From Flavobacteriales bacterium (GTDB lineage Bacteria; Bacteroidota; Bacteroidia; Flavobacteriales_F; PHOS-HE28), in assembly GCA_020847755.1 (NCBI GenBank), contig JADLBK010000077.1, positions 1 through 54,601 of the forward strand: DNA of 54,601 nucleotides, in the 5' to 3' direction. Shown piece by piece: positions 14,213 to 22,712 of the stretch. Within the stretch, counting starts at the first letter, position 1. Each line of letters starts with the position of its first letter. The position numbers and the translations under genes were made by a program. Under the pieces are notes generated by a model. The model had not been told where the DNA came from, searched no databases, and worked only from the letters and a program-made list of their open reading frames with translations.

Positions 14213-15832
14213 TCAGCGCTTGAACCAGCGCAGGATGCCACCTTTTTTCTCCTCTTCCTGGTGGGGTTGCGCGCGCTTCTCCCGGCGATCCTCCTCGGCG
14301 AAGAGCTCGCGGGTGAGCTTGTCGTAGTCGGGCTTTGCGGACGTTCCGTGCCGCTCACCGGAGCGCTGGCGCTGCTGCTGCGGACGGTCGCTGCGCTGGC
14401 CTGCCTGTTGGGGCCGCGGGCCGCGTTGGCCTTGTTGCGGTCGCCCATCGGAACGGCGCTGACCTTCCTGGCGCGGGCGCTCATCGCGGCGGGGTTGGCG
14501 GTCGCTGCGCGCGTCCTGCGGTTTGGCGGAGCGCTGCTGTTGGGGCTTGCGCTCGTCGCGACCGTGCTGCTGGCCTTGCGGCCGAGCGCTCCGCTGGCCA
14601 TCGCGGGCGGGGCGCTGCCCCCGGCCCGGACCTCGGGGCTGGCGCGGTTCCCGCACCTCGGGCTCGGCCTTCTTGGGGCCACCCACCATCAGGTAGGGGT
14701 GCTCGGCGACGACCGGGATGTCGCGCTTGATCAGGCGGGTGATGTCGCGCAGAAAGGCCTTCTCCTCATGATCGCAGAAGCTCAAGGCCTTGCCGGACGC
14801 GCCCGCGCGACCCGTGCGGCCGATGCGGTGCACGTAGGTCTCGGGGATGTTCGGGATGTCGAAGTTGATCACGTGCGTCAGGCCGTCGATGTCGATGCCG
14901 CGTGCAGCGATGTCGGTGGCGACCAGCGCTCGGATCTTGCCTTCCTTGAAGTTCTTCAGGGCGTTCTGGCGGGCGGTCTGGCTCTTGTTGCCGTGGATCG
15001 CCTCGGCGCCGATGCCGGCCTGGGTGAGCACCTTGGCCACCTTGTTGGCCCCGTGCTTGGTGCGCGTGAAGATGAGGGCCTCGCGGATGGCCGGACCTTC
15101 CAGCAGATGCAGGAGCAGCTTGTTCTTGTCCGTGCGGTCCACGAAGAACATGCTCTGGTCGATCGTGTCCGCCGTGCTGCTCACCGGGGCCACCTCCACC
15201 TTCACCGGCTCGGTGAGGATGCTGTTGGCCAGCTTGGCGATCTCGGGCGGCATGGTGGCGCTGAAGAAGAGCGTCTGGCGCTTCTTCGGCAGCTTGGCGA
15301 TCACCTTCTTCACGTCGTGGATGAAGCCCATGTCGAGCATGCGGTCGGCCTCGTCCAGCACGAAGATGTCGAGGTCGTTGAGGTGCACATGGCCCTGGCC
15401 CATCAGGTCGAGCAGGCGGCCCGGGGTGGCGATCACGGTGTCCACGCCGCGTTGCAGCGCGTCGGTCTGCGGCTTCTGGCCAACCCCGCCGAAGATCACG
15501 GTGTGCCGTTGCTTCAGATGGCGGCCGTAGGCGGCGAAGCTCTCGCCGATCTGGATGGCCAGCTCGCGGGTGGGGGTGAGGATGAGCACCTTGATGGGGC
15601 GCTTGCTCCCCTGCGCACCGATGCCCCGCTCGTGCAGTTCCTGCAGGATGGGGATGGCGAAGGCGGCCGTTTTGCCGGTGCCGGTCTGCGCGCAACCGAG
15701 CAGGTCGCGGCCTTTCACCAGGTGCGGGATGGCCTGCGCCTGGATGGGGGTGGGGTGGGTGTAGCCCTCCTCCTGAAGGGACTTGAGGATGGGCTCGATG
15801 AGCCCGAGGTCGTTGAACGTGGTCCGTTCCAT
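14213..15832 (-). CDS. DEAD-box RNA helicase, RhlE-like
   Basis: A 539-residue protein with all the helicase motifs: Q-motif [20 protein letters not shown] (I), PTRELA (Ia), TPGRLLD (Ib), [11 protein letters not shown] (II), SATMP (III), [13 protein letters not shown] (V) and [10 protein letters not shown] (VI), within residues ~1-375. The last ~150 residues are a low-complexity Arg/Gln/Pro/Gly tail for RNA binding, as in RhlE-like proteins, ending ILRWFKR. It should unwind RNA duplexes in ribosome assembly or decay. I start at MERTTFND (15832); the frame runs 97 codons further up without similarity. The nearest -7 element is 219 bp upstream, giving a long leader. Confidence 0.93.
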   Translation of the reverse strand: MERTTFNDLGLIEPILKSLQEEGYTHPTPIQAQAIPHLVKGRDLLGCAQTGTGKTAAFAIPILQELHERGIGAQGSKRPIKVLILTPTRELAIQIGESFAAYGRHLKQRHTVIFGGVGQKPQTDALQRGVDTVIATPGRLLDLMGQGHVHLNDLDIFVLDEADRMLDMGFIHDVKKVIAKLPKKRQTLFFSATMPPEIAKLANSILTEPVKVEVAPVSSTADTIDQSMFFVDRTDKNKLLLHLLEGPAIREALIFTRTKHGANKVAKVLTQAGIGAEAIHGNKSQTARQNALKNFKEGKIRALVATDIAARGIDIDGLTHVINFDIPNIPETYVHRIGRTGRAGASGKALSFCDHEEKAFLRDITRLIKRDIPVVAEHPYLMVGGPKKAEPEVREPRQPRGPGRGQRPARDGQRSARPQGQQHGRDERKPQQQRSAKPQDARSDRQPRRDERPRQEGQRRSDGRPQQGQRGPRPQQAGQRSDRPQQQRQRSGERHGTSAKPDYDKLTRELFAEEDRREKRAQPHQEEEKKGGILRWFKR

Positions 15833-16051
15833 AGTGTGGGTCGCCTGGTCCCGGGCGATGCGGGTGTAGGTTCGGCATGCACAGGCCATTGTCCCTGTGC
15901 ACACCTTGTTCAGGTGTTGTGATCGCCCCTTCGATCCGGTCCGGCGTGCAATGATCCGCTGGAAGACTGCGCCTGGACAATTCGGACGCCGGCGTGGGCC
16001 GACACGGAGAGCTGGGCGCTCGGGGCATGTCCACCTCGCGGTGAACGCGGC
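15833..16051 (-). promoter_or_regulatory. Long structured 5' leader of the DEAD-box gene
   Basis: Between the -7 element at 16052 and ATG 15832 lie 219 bases with no convincing gene. Two hairpins are visible: TGCACAGG/CCTGTGCA (15878-15901, 8-base loop) and ACACCT/AGGTGT (15901-15917). Long leaders are known for cold-induced helicase genes in other bacteria. A regulatory role here is inference. Confidence 0.45.
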
Positions 16052-16059
16052 CAAAGATA
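16052..16059 (-). promoter_or_regulatory. -7 element TATCTTTG of the DEAD-box gene
   Basis: Exact consensus followed by GCCGCG, as in other promoters here. It is the only good element found between 15833 and 16154. Confidence 0.6.
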
Positions 16060-16103
16060 CGCGAAAAGGCCGCGCATGGTTCGCGACATGACGACAAGGT
16101 GCA

Positions 16104-16140
16104 CGAACGCCCGACCATCGCACGGATGATCGGGCGTTCG
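16104..16140 (-). terminator. Terminator of the NfeD-SPFH operon
   Basis: CGAACGCCCGA and TCGGGCGTTCG form an 11-bp stem extended through a wobble pair by CATC/GATG, with a 5-base loop. It begins 14 bases after the SPFH stop codon. No strong T run. Confidence 0.7.
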
Positions 16141-16154
16141 ATCGGACGATCGGA

Positions 16155-17153
16155 TCAGCCCTTCAGCGCCTTGTTGGCGTCGAGCATCTCCTTGATGCCG
16201 CCCACGCTGCTGAGCACGCCGGTGGCCTCGTAGGGCATGTAGATCACCTTGTTGTTCTGGCCGCTGGTCATCTCCTTCAGCGTCTCCAGGTACTTCATGG
16301 CGATGAGGTAGTTCGTGGGGTCGGCCTTGGCGCCCTTGATGGCATCCGTGACCAGGCGGATGGCCTCCGCTTCACCCTGAGCACGGCGGATGCGGGATTG
16401 CGCATCACCCTCGGCTTCGAGGATCTGTGCTTGCTTCTGACCCTCGGCCGTGGTGATCTCCGATTGTTGAACGCCTTCGGCCTGAAGCACGGCGGCCCGT
16501 TTGCTGCCCTCGGCGTCGATGATCTGGGCGCGGCGGTCGCGCTCGGCGCGCATCTGCTTCTCCATGGCCTCGCGGATGTCGCGCGGCGGGTTGATGTCCT
16601 GCAGTTCCACGCGGTTCACCTTCACGCCCCACTTGTTGCTGGCCTCATCCAGGATGGTGCGCAGCTTCATGTTGATGGTGTCGCGGCTGGTGAGGGTCTC
16701 GTCCAGGTCCAGTTCGCCGATCACGTTGCGGAGCGTGGTCTGCGTGAGCTTCTCGATGGCCAGCGGCAGGTTCTCGATCTCGTACATGGCCTTCACCGGG
16801 TCCATGATCTGGAAGTAGAGCAACGCGTTGATCTCGGTCATCACGTTGTCCTTGGTGATCACGTTCTGCCGCGGGAAGTCATACACCGTCTCGCGCAGGT
16901 CGATGCGCTCCTTCTTGACGAACTGGACGAATTTGTTGCCATCGGGCAGGTCGCGCGTGAAGCGGAACACGATCTCGCGCGGCTTGTCCACGATGGGGAT
17001 GATGACGTTGATGCCGGCCGTGAGCGTCTTGTGGTACTTGCCGAGGCGCTCCACGACCATGGACTCGCTCTGCTGAACGATCCGCAGGCCTTTGGCCACG
17101 ATGAAGACCACGAAGAGGGCGAGCAGGATGAGGATGATGGTTCCGGCTGACAT
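16155..17153 (-). CDS. SPFH/Band 7 (stomatin-like) membrane protein
   Basis: A 332-residue protein with one N-terminal membrane helix ([18 protein letters not shown]). The SPFH domain (~22-190) includes [25 protein letters not shown] and [13 protein letters not shown] long charged coiled coil follows (~190-275; [19 protein letters not shown]...), then a conserved tail with YLETLKEM. It resembles QmcA/stomatin: oligomeric scaffolds that organise membrane microdomains and modulate proteases. It is downstream of the NfeD gene with a 44-bp gap on the same strand, the standard pairing. Confidence 0.94.
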   Translation of the reverse strand: MSAGTIILILLALFVVFIVAKGLRIVQQSESMVVERLGKYHKTLTAGINVIIPIVDKPREIVFRFTRDLPDGNKFVQFVKKERIDLRETVYDFPRQNVITKDNVMTEINALLYFQIMDPVKAMYEIENLPLAIEKLTQTTLRNVIGELDLDETLTSRDTINMKLRTILDEASNKWGVKVNRVELQDINPPRDIREAMEKQMRAERDRRAQIIDAEGSKRAAVLQAEGVQQSEITTAEGQKQAQILEAEGDAQSRIRRAQGEAEAIRLVTDAIKGAKADPTNYLIAMKYLETLKEMTSGQNNKVIYMPYEATGVLSSVGGIKEMLDANKALKG

Positions 17154-17197
17154 GATGAGGGGGTTGGTGGTTGGTGGGATCGGGGACTGGCGAAGGC

Positions 17198-17650
17198 TCA
17201 GGGGTCGACGGGTCTCACCACGAGGGTGTTGCTCTCCACGCGTACGATGTCGACGAGGTCACCGACGTGCAGCGCGCGGTCGCTGGTGCACTCCGCACGC
17301 CAGTCGTCGCCATCGATGGCCACACGGCCCAGCCGGAGCGCCGGCTCGAAATCCTGGGTGACGCGCGCGCGCCGTCCGATGAGGGCGTCCACGTTGGTGC
17401 GGACGGTCTCGCCGGTCCAGAGCTTCTTCATCAGCAGGGGGCGGATGGTGAAGAAGGCGATGAGGGCCACGACGGAGAAGGCGATCAACTGCACGGAGGG
17501 TCCGGCACCGAGCGCGGCAGCGATGCTGCCACCGGCGCAGCCGATCCCGAGACAGAGCAGGAAGAAGCCGGGCACGAAGATCTCCGCGATCAGGAGAACG
17601 AGGCCGAGGCCCGCCCACCAATGCCATTGAAAGAGGATGTCCATGGTCAT
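17198..17650 (-). CDS. NfeD-family membrane protein (short form)
   Basis: A 150-residue protein. It has three or four hydrophobic helices (WWAGLGLVLLIAEIFVPGFFLLCLGIG, GSIAAALGAGPSVQLIAFSVVALIAFFTI) and then an OB-fold soluble domain of ~65 residues (GRRARVTQDFEPALRLGRVAIDGDDW...GDLVDIVRVESNTLVVRP). This is the short NfeD without the ClpP-like protease domain. NfeD proteins work with SPFH partners, here the next gene. The start at ATG 17650 follows the -7 element TATCTTCG; ATG 17644 is also possible. Confidence 0.92.
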   Translation of the reverse strand: MTMDILFQWHWWAGLGLVLLIAEIFVPGFFLLCLGIGCAGGSIAAALGAGPSVQLIAFSVVALIAFFTIRPLLMKKLWTGETVRTNVDALIGRRARVTQDFEPALRLGRVAIDGDDWRAECTSDRALHVGDLVDIVRVESNTLVVRPVDP

Positions 17651-17665
17651 CGTCGTGTTGCGGTC

Positions 17666-17673
17666 CGAAGATA
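17666..17673 (-). promoter_or_regulatory. -7 element TATCTTCG of the NfeD-SPFH operon
   Basis: One mismatch to the consensus; 15 bases before ATG 17650. Confidence 0.6.
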
Positions 17674-17758
17674 GACGGGTGCGAAAAGTGACGGCGCGCG
17701 CAGTCGGATGAGCGGGGGATGGGGAGGAGGAACGGCCGTCCGGCCGTTCCGCGGCCCC

Positions 17759-17766
17759 TATCTTGG
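17759..17766 (+). promoter_or_regulatory. -7 element TATCTTGG at the head of the polysaccharide locus
   Basis: One mismatch; 6 bases before ATG 17773. It marks the left end of a same-strand run reaching 30.1 kb. Confidence 0.6.
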
Positions 17767-17772
17767 CCGGCC

Positions 17773-19503
17773 ATGCTCCACCGGCTGCTGGCCTCGCTGC
17801 GCACACGACAGGGGCGCGACCATGTGCTGACCTATCTGGGCGAAGGTCTGGTGTTGCTGGGCACCTTGGTGGTGTACCGGCTGGCCGCCGATGCTGGGCG
17901 CGAGGAGCTCGACCTGTACGTGGTGGTGCGCCGCACGGTGTCCTTCGCCTTCCCCTTCGTGCTGCTGGGCTCGGCCGTGGGCATCACGCGCTTCGTGGCC
18001 ATGCGTGGCGATGAGGAGGAGCAGCGGCGCTACCTCACCGCGTCGCTCGGCTGGGTGATCCCGTTGGCGTTGCTCACCCTGCTGGCCGGGCTGGTGTGGC
18101 GGGCGCCCTTGTCGTGGATCGTGTTCGGCTCGGGTGCCCAGGCGCATCTGGTGCCCCCCCTCGCCCTCATGGTGGCGAGCGTGAGCGTATACGGGCTGGG
18201 CTACTCCTACCTGCGGGGCCGGGGTCGCCTGTTCGCGGCCAACATGGCCCAGGTGCTCGCCTTGGCCGGCTCCCCGTGGATCGCGTTCCTGATGTTCGAC
18301 GATCTGGAGGCTGTATGCTGGGCCACGGGTGCGGGCTGGGCCCTGATCGCCCTGGCCTGCCTGGCACCACAGTTCAAGGCCGGGCTTCCACGTGGTGTGG
18401 GGCGAGAGCGTGGCGATCTGTTGCGCTACGGCATGCCTCGCGTACCGGGCGACCTGGCGTTCGGCGCGCTGCTCACCGTGCCCGTTTACGCCGTGGCGCG
18501 CACCCATGGCCTGGCCGCCAGCGGCGAGGTCGGCTTCGGGGCCACCCTGCTCAACATCACCGCCGCGCTCTTCGCGCCGATGTCCCTGGTGCTCCTGCCC
18601 GCATCGGCCTCGCAGCTCGCTGCGGGCGACCATGCCGGCCTCAGCCGGAAGATCGGTCGCCTGTCCCGCCTCACCCTGATCGCCTCGCTGGCCATGACGG
18701 TCGCCTTCGAGGTGGCCGCAGGCGCCATCCTGGAGCTGTACCTCGGGCCCACGGCCCGGCATTATGTGGACATGAGCCGCATCGCCTTCCTCGGGGCCCT
18801 GCCGTTCGGGGTGTTCATCGGGCTGCGCAGCCTGCTCGACGCCTACTACCACACCCCGCGCAACGGCATCAACCTCACCACCGCGTTCCTTCTGTTGGTG
18901 CTGGGCAGCGTGTTCCACTTCCTGGTGCCCACCCCCGCAAGCCTGATGGCCTGGATGATGGCGGGGGCGCTGGGCTACCTGGGGTGGGCCACCTGGCGCG
19001 ACGTGGCCCATGTGCGGGCCGAGCTCGACCGGCATGCGGCCACCACGGACAACACGCTGCGTGTGCTGGTGGTGCGTGGAGCGTCCACCGGTCGCCATGG
19101 GCTGGAGGGCGCCGGCATCCATGTGCAGGAGCACACCCTGAAGGACCGGTCCTGGTCGCTGCGGTTGCGCGACCGTTGGCGGATGAAACGCGAGCTGCGC
19201 GCCTTCAGGCCCGATGTCGTCCTGGTGCCCGACGCCGATGGCCCGGGGCTGTTCACGGTGCTCAGCAGCCCGGTTCCGGTGGTGATCACCTTCGGGGCCG
19301 CTCCGGTGCGTGGGCCCGGCCGCTGGACCACACAGGCCGCGGCCTTCTTCGGAGCGGGCATCGTGTGCACGGACGACGCGGCCCGGGAGCGCCTGTGGTG
19401 GCGCAGGGAGGAGGCGCAGGTGCTGCCGGGCGATGGGGAGCAACGTGTTCGGACCCTGCTCACCGTGCTGCGCAGCGCGACCATCACCGGTCAGGCGGGC
19501 TGA
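17773..19503 (+). CDS. Polysaccharide flippase (MOP superfamily) with glycosyltransferase-like C-terminal extension
   Basis: A 576-residue protein. Residues ~1-420 hold 12 or so hydrophobic helices with Wzx/MurJ-type features (LGSAVGITRFVAMRGDEEE, YLRGRGRLFAANMAQVLALAG, YGMPRVPGDLAFG). It would move lipid-linked oligosaccharide across the inner membrane. From ~426 to the end is a soluble Rossmann-like part (TLRVLVVRGASTGRHGLEGAG, FRPDVVLVPDADGPGLF, FFGAGIVCTDDAARE) that resembles the acceptor-binding half of a GT-B glycosyltransferase; no donor-binding half follows. Typical Wzx proteins end at ~430-500 residues. The flippase part is confident; the extension's function is open. Confidence 0.87.
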   Translation: MLHRLLASLRTRQGRDHVLTYLGEGLVLLGTLVVYRLAADAGREELDLYVVVRRTVSFAFPFVLLGSAVGITRFVAMRGDEEEQRRYLTASLGWVIPLALLTLLAGLVWRAPLSWIVFGSGAQAHLVPPLALMVASVSVYGLGYSYLRGRGRLFAANMAQVLALAGSPWIAFLMFDDLEAVCWATGAGWALIALACLAPQFKAGLPRGVGRERGDLLRYGMPRVPGDLAFGALLTVPVYAVARTHGLAASGEVGFGATLLNITAALFAPMSLVLLPASASQLAAGDHAGLSRKIGRLSRLTLIASLAMTVAFEVAAGAILELYLGPTARHYVDMSRIAFLGALPFGVFIGLRSLLDAYYHTPRNGINLTTAFLLLVLGSVFHFLVPTPASLMAWMMAGALGYLGWATWRDVAHVRAELDRHAATTDNTLRVLVVRGASTGRHGLEGAGIHVQEHTLKDRSWSLRLRDRWRMKRELRAFRPDVVLVPDADGPGLFTVLSSPVPVVITFGAAPVRGPGRWTTQAAAFFGAGIVCTDDAARERLWWRREEAQVLPGDGEQRVRTLLTVLRSATITGQAG

Positions 19504-19526
19504 GCCGGTCCATCGGGCCCGATCCG

Positions 19527-19534
19527 CATCTTTG
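19527..19534 (+). promoter_or_regulatory. -7-like element CATCTTTG of the GT2 gene
   Basis: One mismatch; 19 bases before ATG 19554. Confidence 0.55.
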
Positions 19535-19553
19535 GGCCCGAACCGCGCACCGC

Positions 19554-20651
19554 ATGCTCAAAGGCAAGACCGTCGCCGTCGTCGTCCCCTGCTACAATGA
19601 GGAGAGCCAGATCGGCTTCGTCATCGACACGATGCCCGACTTCGTGGACCGCATCGTGGTGGTGAACGACTGCAGCCCGGACCGCACCGCCGAGGTGGTG
19701 AAGGAATTGATCGCCAAGGACCGTGCAAGGGGCGAAGGCGAACGTATCCCGCCACACAAGGTGGAGCGTACCCGCTGGAATGAGGCCGAGATGGTGCTTC
19801 AGGAGGAGAGCGAACGGGAGATGGAGCACTACGTGCCCAGCGAGGTGGTGAACGAACACCCGGAGACCGACCGGATCATCCTCATCAACAACCTGAAGAA
19901 CGGCGGTGTGGGGGCGGGCATCGCGCGGGGCTACAAATGGTGCCAGGACCATGCGATCGCCTGCACGGCCGTGATGGCGGGCGACGGGCAGATGGACCCC
20001 CACGAGCTGGAGAGCATCTGCCTGCCCGTGATCGATGAGGGCATCGACTACGTGAAGGGCAACCGGCTGATCCACCGCAGCGCGTGGCTGGTGATCCCCC
20101 GCGTGCGCTTCTTCGGCAACAGCATCCTCAGCATCCTCACCAAGCTGGCCAGCGGTTACTGGCGGGTGAGCGACACCCAGACGGGCTACACCGCCATCGG
20201 GCTGCGCGCCATGCAGGCCATCAAGCTGCACAGGATCTACCGCAGCTACGGCATGCCGAACGACATGCTGGTGAAGCTCAACATCGCCCAATGCACGCTG
20301 CGCGAGGTGGAGATCAAACCCGTGTACCGGGTGGGGGAGCAGAGCAAGATGAAGGTCTTCAAGGTGATCCCGAGGGTGAGCCGCCTGCTCATCAAGAGCT
20401 TCTTCATCCGGTTGTGGCGCAAATACCTGTTCAAGGACTTCCACCCGCTGTTCATCTTCTACAACTACGCGATCGTGGCAGGCCTCATCACCCTGCCCTA
20501 TGCATGGAAGATCGGCAAGGCCTTCCTCACGGGCGCGAACGTGGGCACCGAGCCCCTGATCGCCTTCCTGTTCCTGGCCACCAGCAGTTTCCAGGCGCTG
20601 ATCTTCGCCATGTGGATGGACATGCAGGACAACGAGCGCCTGTACCGCTAG
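19554..20651 (+). CDS. GT2 glycosyltransferase with membrane tail
   Basis: A 365-residue protein. The GT-A domain starts VAVVVPCYNEESQIG (residue ~7), has VNDCSPDRT, NNGGVGAGIARGYKW-type sequence and the metal-binding MAGDGQMDPHEL (~140). SDTQTGYTAIG is the acceptor-side loop. Two C-terminal helices (LFIFYNYAIVAGLITLPYAW and LIAFLFLATSSFQALIFAMW) fit the DPM/GtrB type that loads a sugar onto a polyprenyl phosphate. An insertion of ~45 charged residues (~58-103) interrupts the Rossmann part. The frame stays open upstream through the flippase gene, but the start lies after the -7 element. Confidence 0.92.
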   Translation: MLKGKTVAVVVPCYNEESQIGFVIDTMPDFVDRIVVVNDCSPDRTAEVVKELIAKDRARGEGERIPPHKVERTRWNEAEMVLQEESEREMEHYVPSEVVNEHPETDRIILINNLKNGGVGAGIARGYKWCQDHAIACTAVMAGDGQMDPHELESICLPVIDEGIDYVKGNRLIHRSAWLVIPRVRFFGNSILSILTKLASGYWRVSDTQTGYTAIGLRAMQAIKLHRIYRSYGMPNDMLVKLNIAQCTLREVEIKPVYRVGEQSKMKVFKVIPRVSRLLIKSFFIRLWRKYLFKDFHPLFIFYNYAIVAGLITLPYAWKIGKAFLTGANVGTEPLIAFLFLATSSFQALIFAMWMDMQDNERLYR

Positions 20652-20667
20652 GCCCGGCGGCGGCGGG

Positions 20668-20675
20668 TATCTTTG
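20668..20675 (+). promoter_or_regulatory. -7 element TATCTTTG of the amidotransferase gene
   Basis: Exact consensus, followed by CCGCCC and ATG 20682 after 6 bases. Confidence 0.75.
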
Positions 20676-20681
20676 CCGCCC

Positions 20682-22712
20682 ATGTGCGGCATATTCGGTC
20701 TCATCGCCCCGTCCGACGCGGGCTTTGACCGGGCGCTCACCGAGCGGGTGATGCGCGAACTGTTCGTGCTGAGCGAATCGCGTGGGAAGGAGAGCAGCGG
20801 GATCGCCGTGCGGGATGCCGCCTCCGGGACCATCCACGTCACCAAGGACGATGTGTCCGCCACGGACCTCATCCGTTCCGAGGCCTACCGCAGCTTCGTG
20901 GAGCAGGCCCTTGGGCCGTCATTCGCCCAGGGACAGCGTGAACTCGCGCTGATCGCTCACAGCCGGCTGGTGACCAACGGAAGCCAGGAACACAACCACA
21001 ATAACCAGCCCGTCATCAAGGACGGCATCGTCATGATCCACAACGGGATCGTGACCAATGTGGATGCCCTGTGGGCGAAGTACGCCGGTCGGATCGAGCG
21101 GAAGTACGAGGTGGACACCGAAGTGCTTGCGGCGCTGTTCCGCATGCATCTGAAGGATGGCAAGGGCGCCGTGGAGGCGATCCGTGCCGTGTTCGACGAG
21201 ATGGAGGGGGCGGCCAGCGTCGTCATCCTGATGGAGGACAGCGCGCAGGTCCTGCTGGCCACGAACACCGGTTCGCTCTACACGCTCACCGACCCCAAGG
21301 GAGGTCTGGTCTTCGCCTCGGAGGCGTACATCCTGCGCACCTTCCGTGATCGTGAAGGCGTGAAGGCCCGATATGGCGGGATCGAGCCCACCTGGCTCGC
21401 CCCGTTCACCGGCAAGCTGATCAACCTCGTCCCGTTCACGGTCACCGACCTCGGGCTCAAGGACGGAACGCCCGGGCCCGGTCCGGCGAGCACGGAAGCC
21501 TTCCGCATCATCGATCATTCCAAGGGCGCCAAGGGGAGCGCACCCGCGGTCGCCACGAGCGATGAAGGCCGGCTGCGCAGGCTGGTCGAGTTCCCCGAGG
21601 AGGTGATGCGCAGGATCCGGCGGTGCAGCAAGTGCCTGCTGCCGGAGACCTTCCCCTACATCAGCTATGATGCGGAAGGGGTGTGCAACTACTGCCACAG
21701 CTACAAACCGAAGGGCCTGAAGGTCGACAAACGTCCCCAGTTCGAGGAAGTGCTGCGGACCTACCGGCGCAACGATGGGAAGCAGGACTGCATCGTGGCC
21801 TTCAGCGGCGGGCGCGACAGCAGCTACGGCCTGCACCTGCTGGTGAAGGAGTTCGGCATGACCCCGCTCACCTTCACCTACGACTGGGGGCTGGTGACCG
21901 ACCTGGCGCGCCGCAACATCGCCCGCATGACCGGCAAGCTCGGGGTGGAGAACATCCTGATCAGTGCCGACATCAAGATGAAGCGCCGCAACGTGCGCCT
22001 GAACATGGAGGCCTGGCTGAAGAGCCCGCGCCTGGGCATGATCCCTCTGTTCATGGCGGGCGACAAGCACTTCTTCGTGCACGTGAACAACATCCGGAGG
22101 CAGACGGGCATCCACTGCGACATCTGGATGGAGAACAAGCTGGAGAACACCGACTTCAAGGCCGGCTTCGCGGGCATCCGTCCCAACTTCCACAAGGAGC
22201 GGATCGACAAGCAGACCACGCTGGCCAAGCTGCAGATGCCGCTCTACTACATGCGGAACTTCCTGGCCAATCCCGGCTACCTCAACGCCAGCCTGCCCGA
22301 CACCTACAGCGCCTTCAAGGCCTACTATACCGAACCGCGCGAGGTGTACCTGCTGCTCTTCGACTACATCCCGTGGAACGAGGAGACGCTGGACCGCACG
22401 CTGAAGGACGGATACAACTGGGAGATCTCGCCCGACACCAGCAGCACGTGGCGCATCGGTGATGGCACGGCGGCCTTCTACAACTACGTGTATGGCCTGG
22501 TCGCGGGCTTCACCGAGTTCGACACCTTCCGCAGCAACCAGATCCGCGAGGGCATGATCACCCGGGAGGAGGGCCTGGCGCATGTGCTGCGCGAGAACCG
22601 CCCGCGCTTCGAGAGCATGCAGTGGTACTTCGACACCATCGGTGTGGACATGGAGCGCGCGTTGAAGGCGATCAACGCGATGCCCAGGCGTTACCGCCGT
22701 TCGGGAGCGTGA
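20682..22712 (+). CDS. Fused class II glutaminase / N-acetyl-sugar amidotransferase
   Basis: A 676-residue fusion. Residues 1-~285 are an Ntn glutaminase: Cys2 right after Met as nucleophile (MCGIFGLIAP), SRGKESSGIAV, HSRLVTNG and HNGIVTN (~120). Residues ~310-676 match the WbpG/TIGR03573 N-acetyl-sugar amidotransferase: a CSKCLLPE...CNYC zinc motif (~314-337), the PP-loop AFSGGRDSSYG (~374) and the C-terminal FLANPGYLN/DYIPWNEE region. It would release ammonia from glutamine and use ATP to turn a sugar acetamido group into an acetamidino group. Known WbpG systems use separate HisH/HisF-like partners. The start is fixed by Cys2. The 3' end overlaps the next ATG by 1 bp. Confidence 0.9.
   Translation: MCGIFGLIAPSDAGFDRALTERVMRELFVLSESRGKESSGIAVRDAASGTIHVTKDDVSATDLIRSEAYRSFVEQALGPSFAQGQRELALIAHSRLVTNGSQEHNHNNQPVIKDGIVMIHNGIVTNVDALWAKYAGRIERKYEVDTEVLAALFRMHLKDGKGAVEAIRAVFDEMEGAASVVILMEDSAQVLLATNTGSLYTLTDPKGGLVFASEAYILRTFRDREGVKARYGGIEPTWLAPFTGKLINLVPFTVTDLGLKDGTPGPGPASTEAFRIIDHSKGAKGSAPAVATSDEGRLRRLVEFPEEVMRRIRRCSKCLLPETFPYISYDAEGVCNYCHSYKPKGLKVDKRPQFEEVLRTYRRNDGKQDCIVAFSGGRDSSYGLHLLVKEFGMTPLTFTYDWGLVTDLARRNIARMTGKLGVENILISADIKMKRRNVRLNMEAWLKSPRLGMIPLFMAGDKHFFVHVNNIRRQTGIHCDIWMENKLENTDFKAGFAGIRPNFHKERIDKQTTLAKLQMPLYYMRNFLANPGYLNASLPDTYSAFKAYYTEPREVYLLLFDYIPWNEETLDRTLKDGYNWEISPDTSSTWRIGDGTAAFYNYVYGLVAGFTEFDTFRSNQIREGMITREEGLAHVLRENRPRFESMQWYFDTIGVDMERALKAINAMPRRYRRSGA

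Noticed and set aside
14198-15922. Long + strand frame of 574 codons opposite the DEAD-box gene
   Set aside because: It mirrors the helicase codons; the helicase motifs on the minus strand are complete and the + strand product is low-complexity with no family match.
15901-16104. Short frames of about 64 codons in the DEAD-box leader, both strands
   Set aside because: They overlap the terminator and hairpins, lack promoters and have no plausible product; treated as leader.
17758-19443. 561-codon minus-strand frame opposite the flippase
   Set aside because: Gln/Gly/His-rich shadow translation of a membrane-protein gene; no signature.
18096-19553. Upstream extension of the GT2 frame through the flippase gene
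   Set aside because: The sequence is a shadow of the flippase frame; a promoter element and the canonical GT2 N-terminus place the start at 19554.
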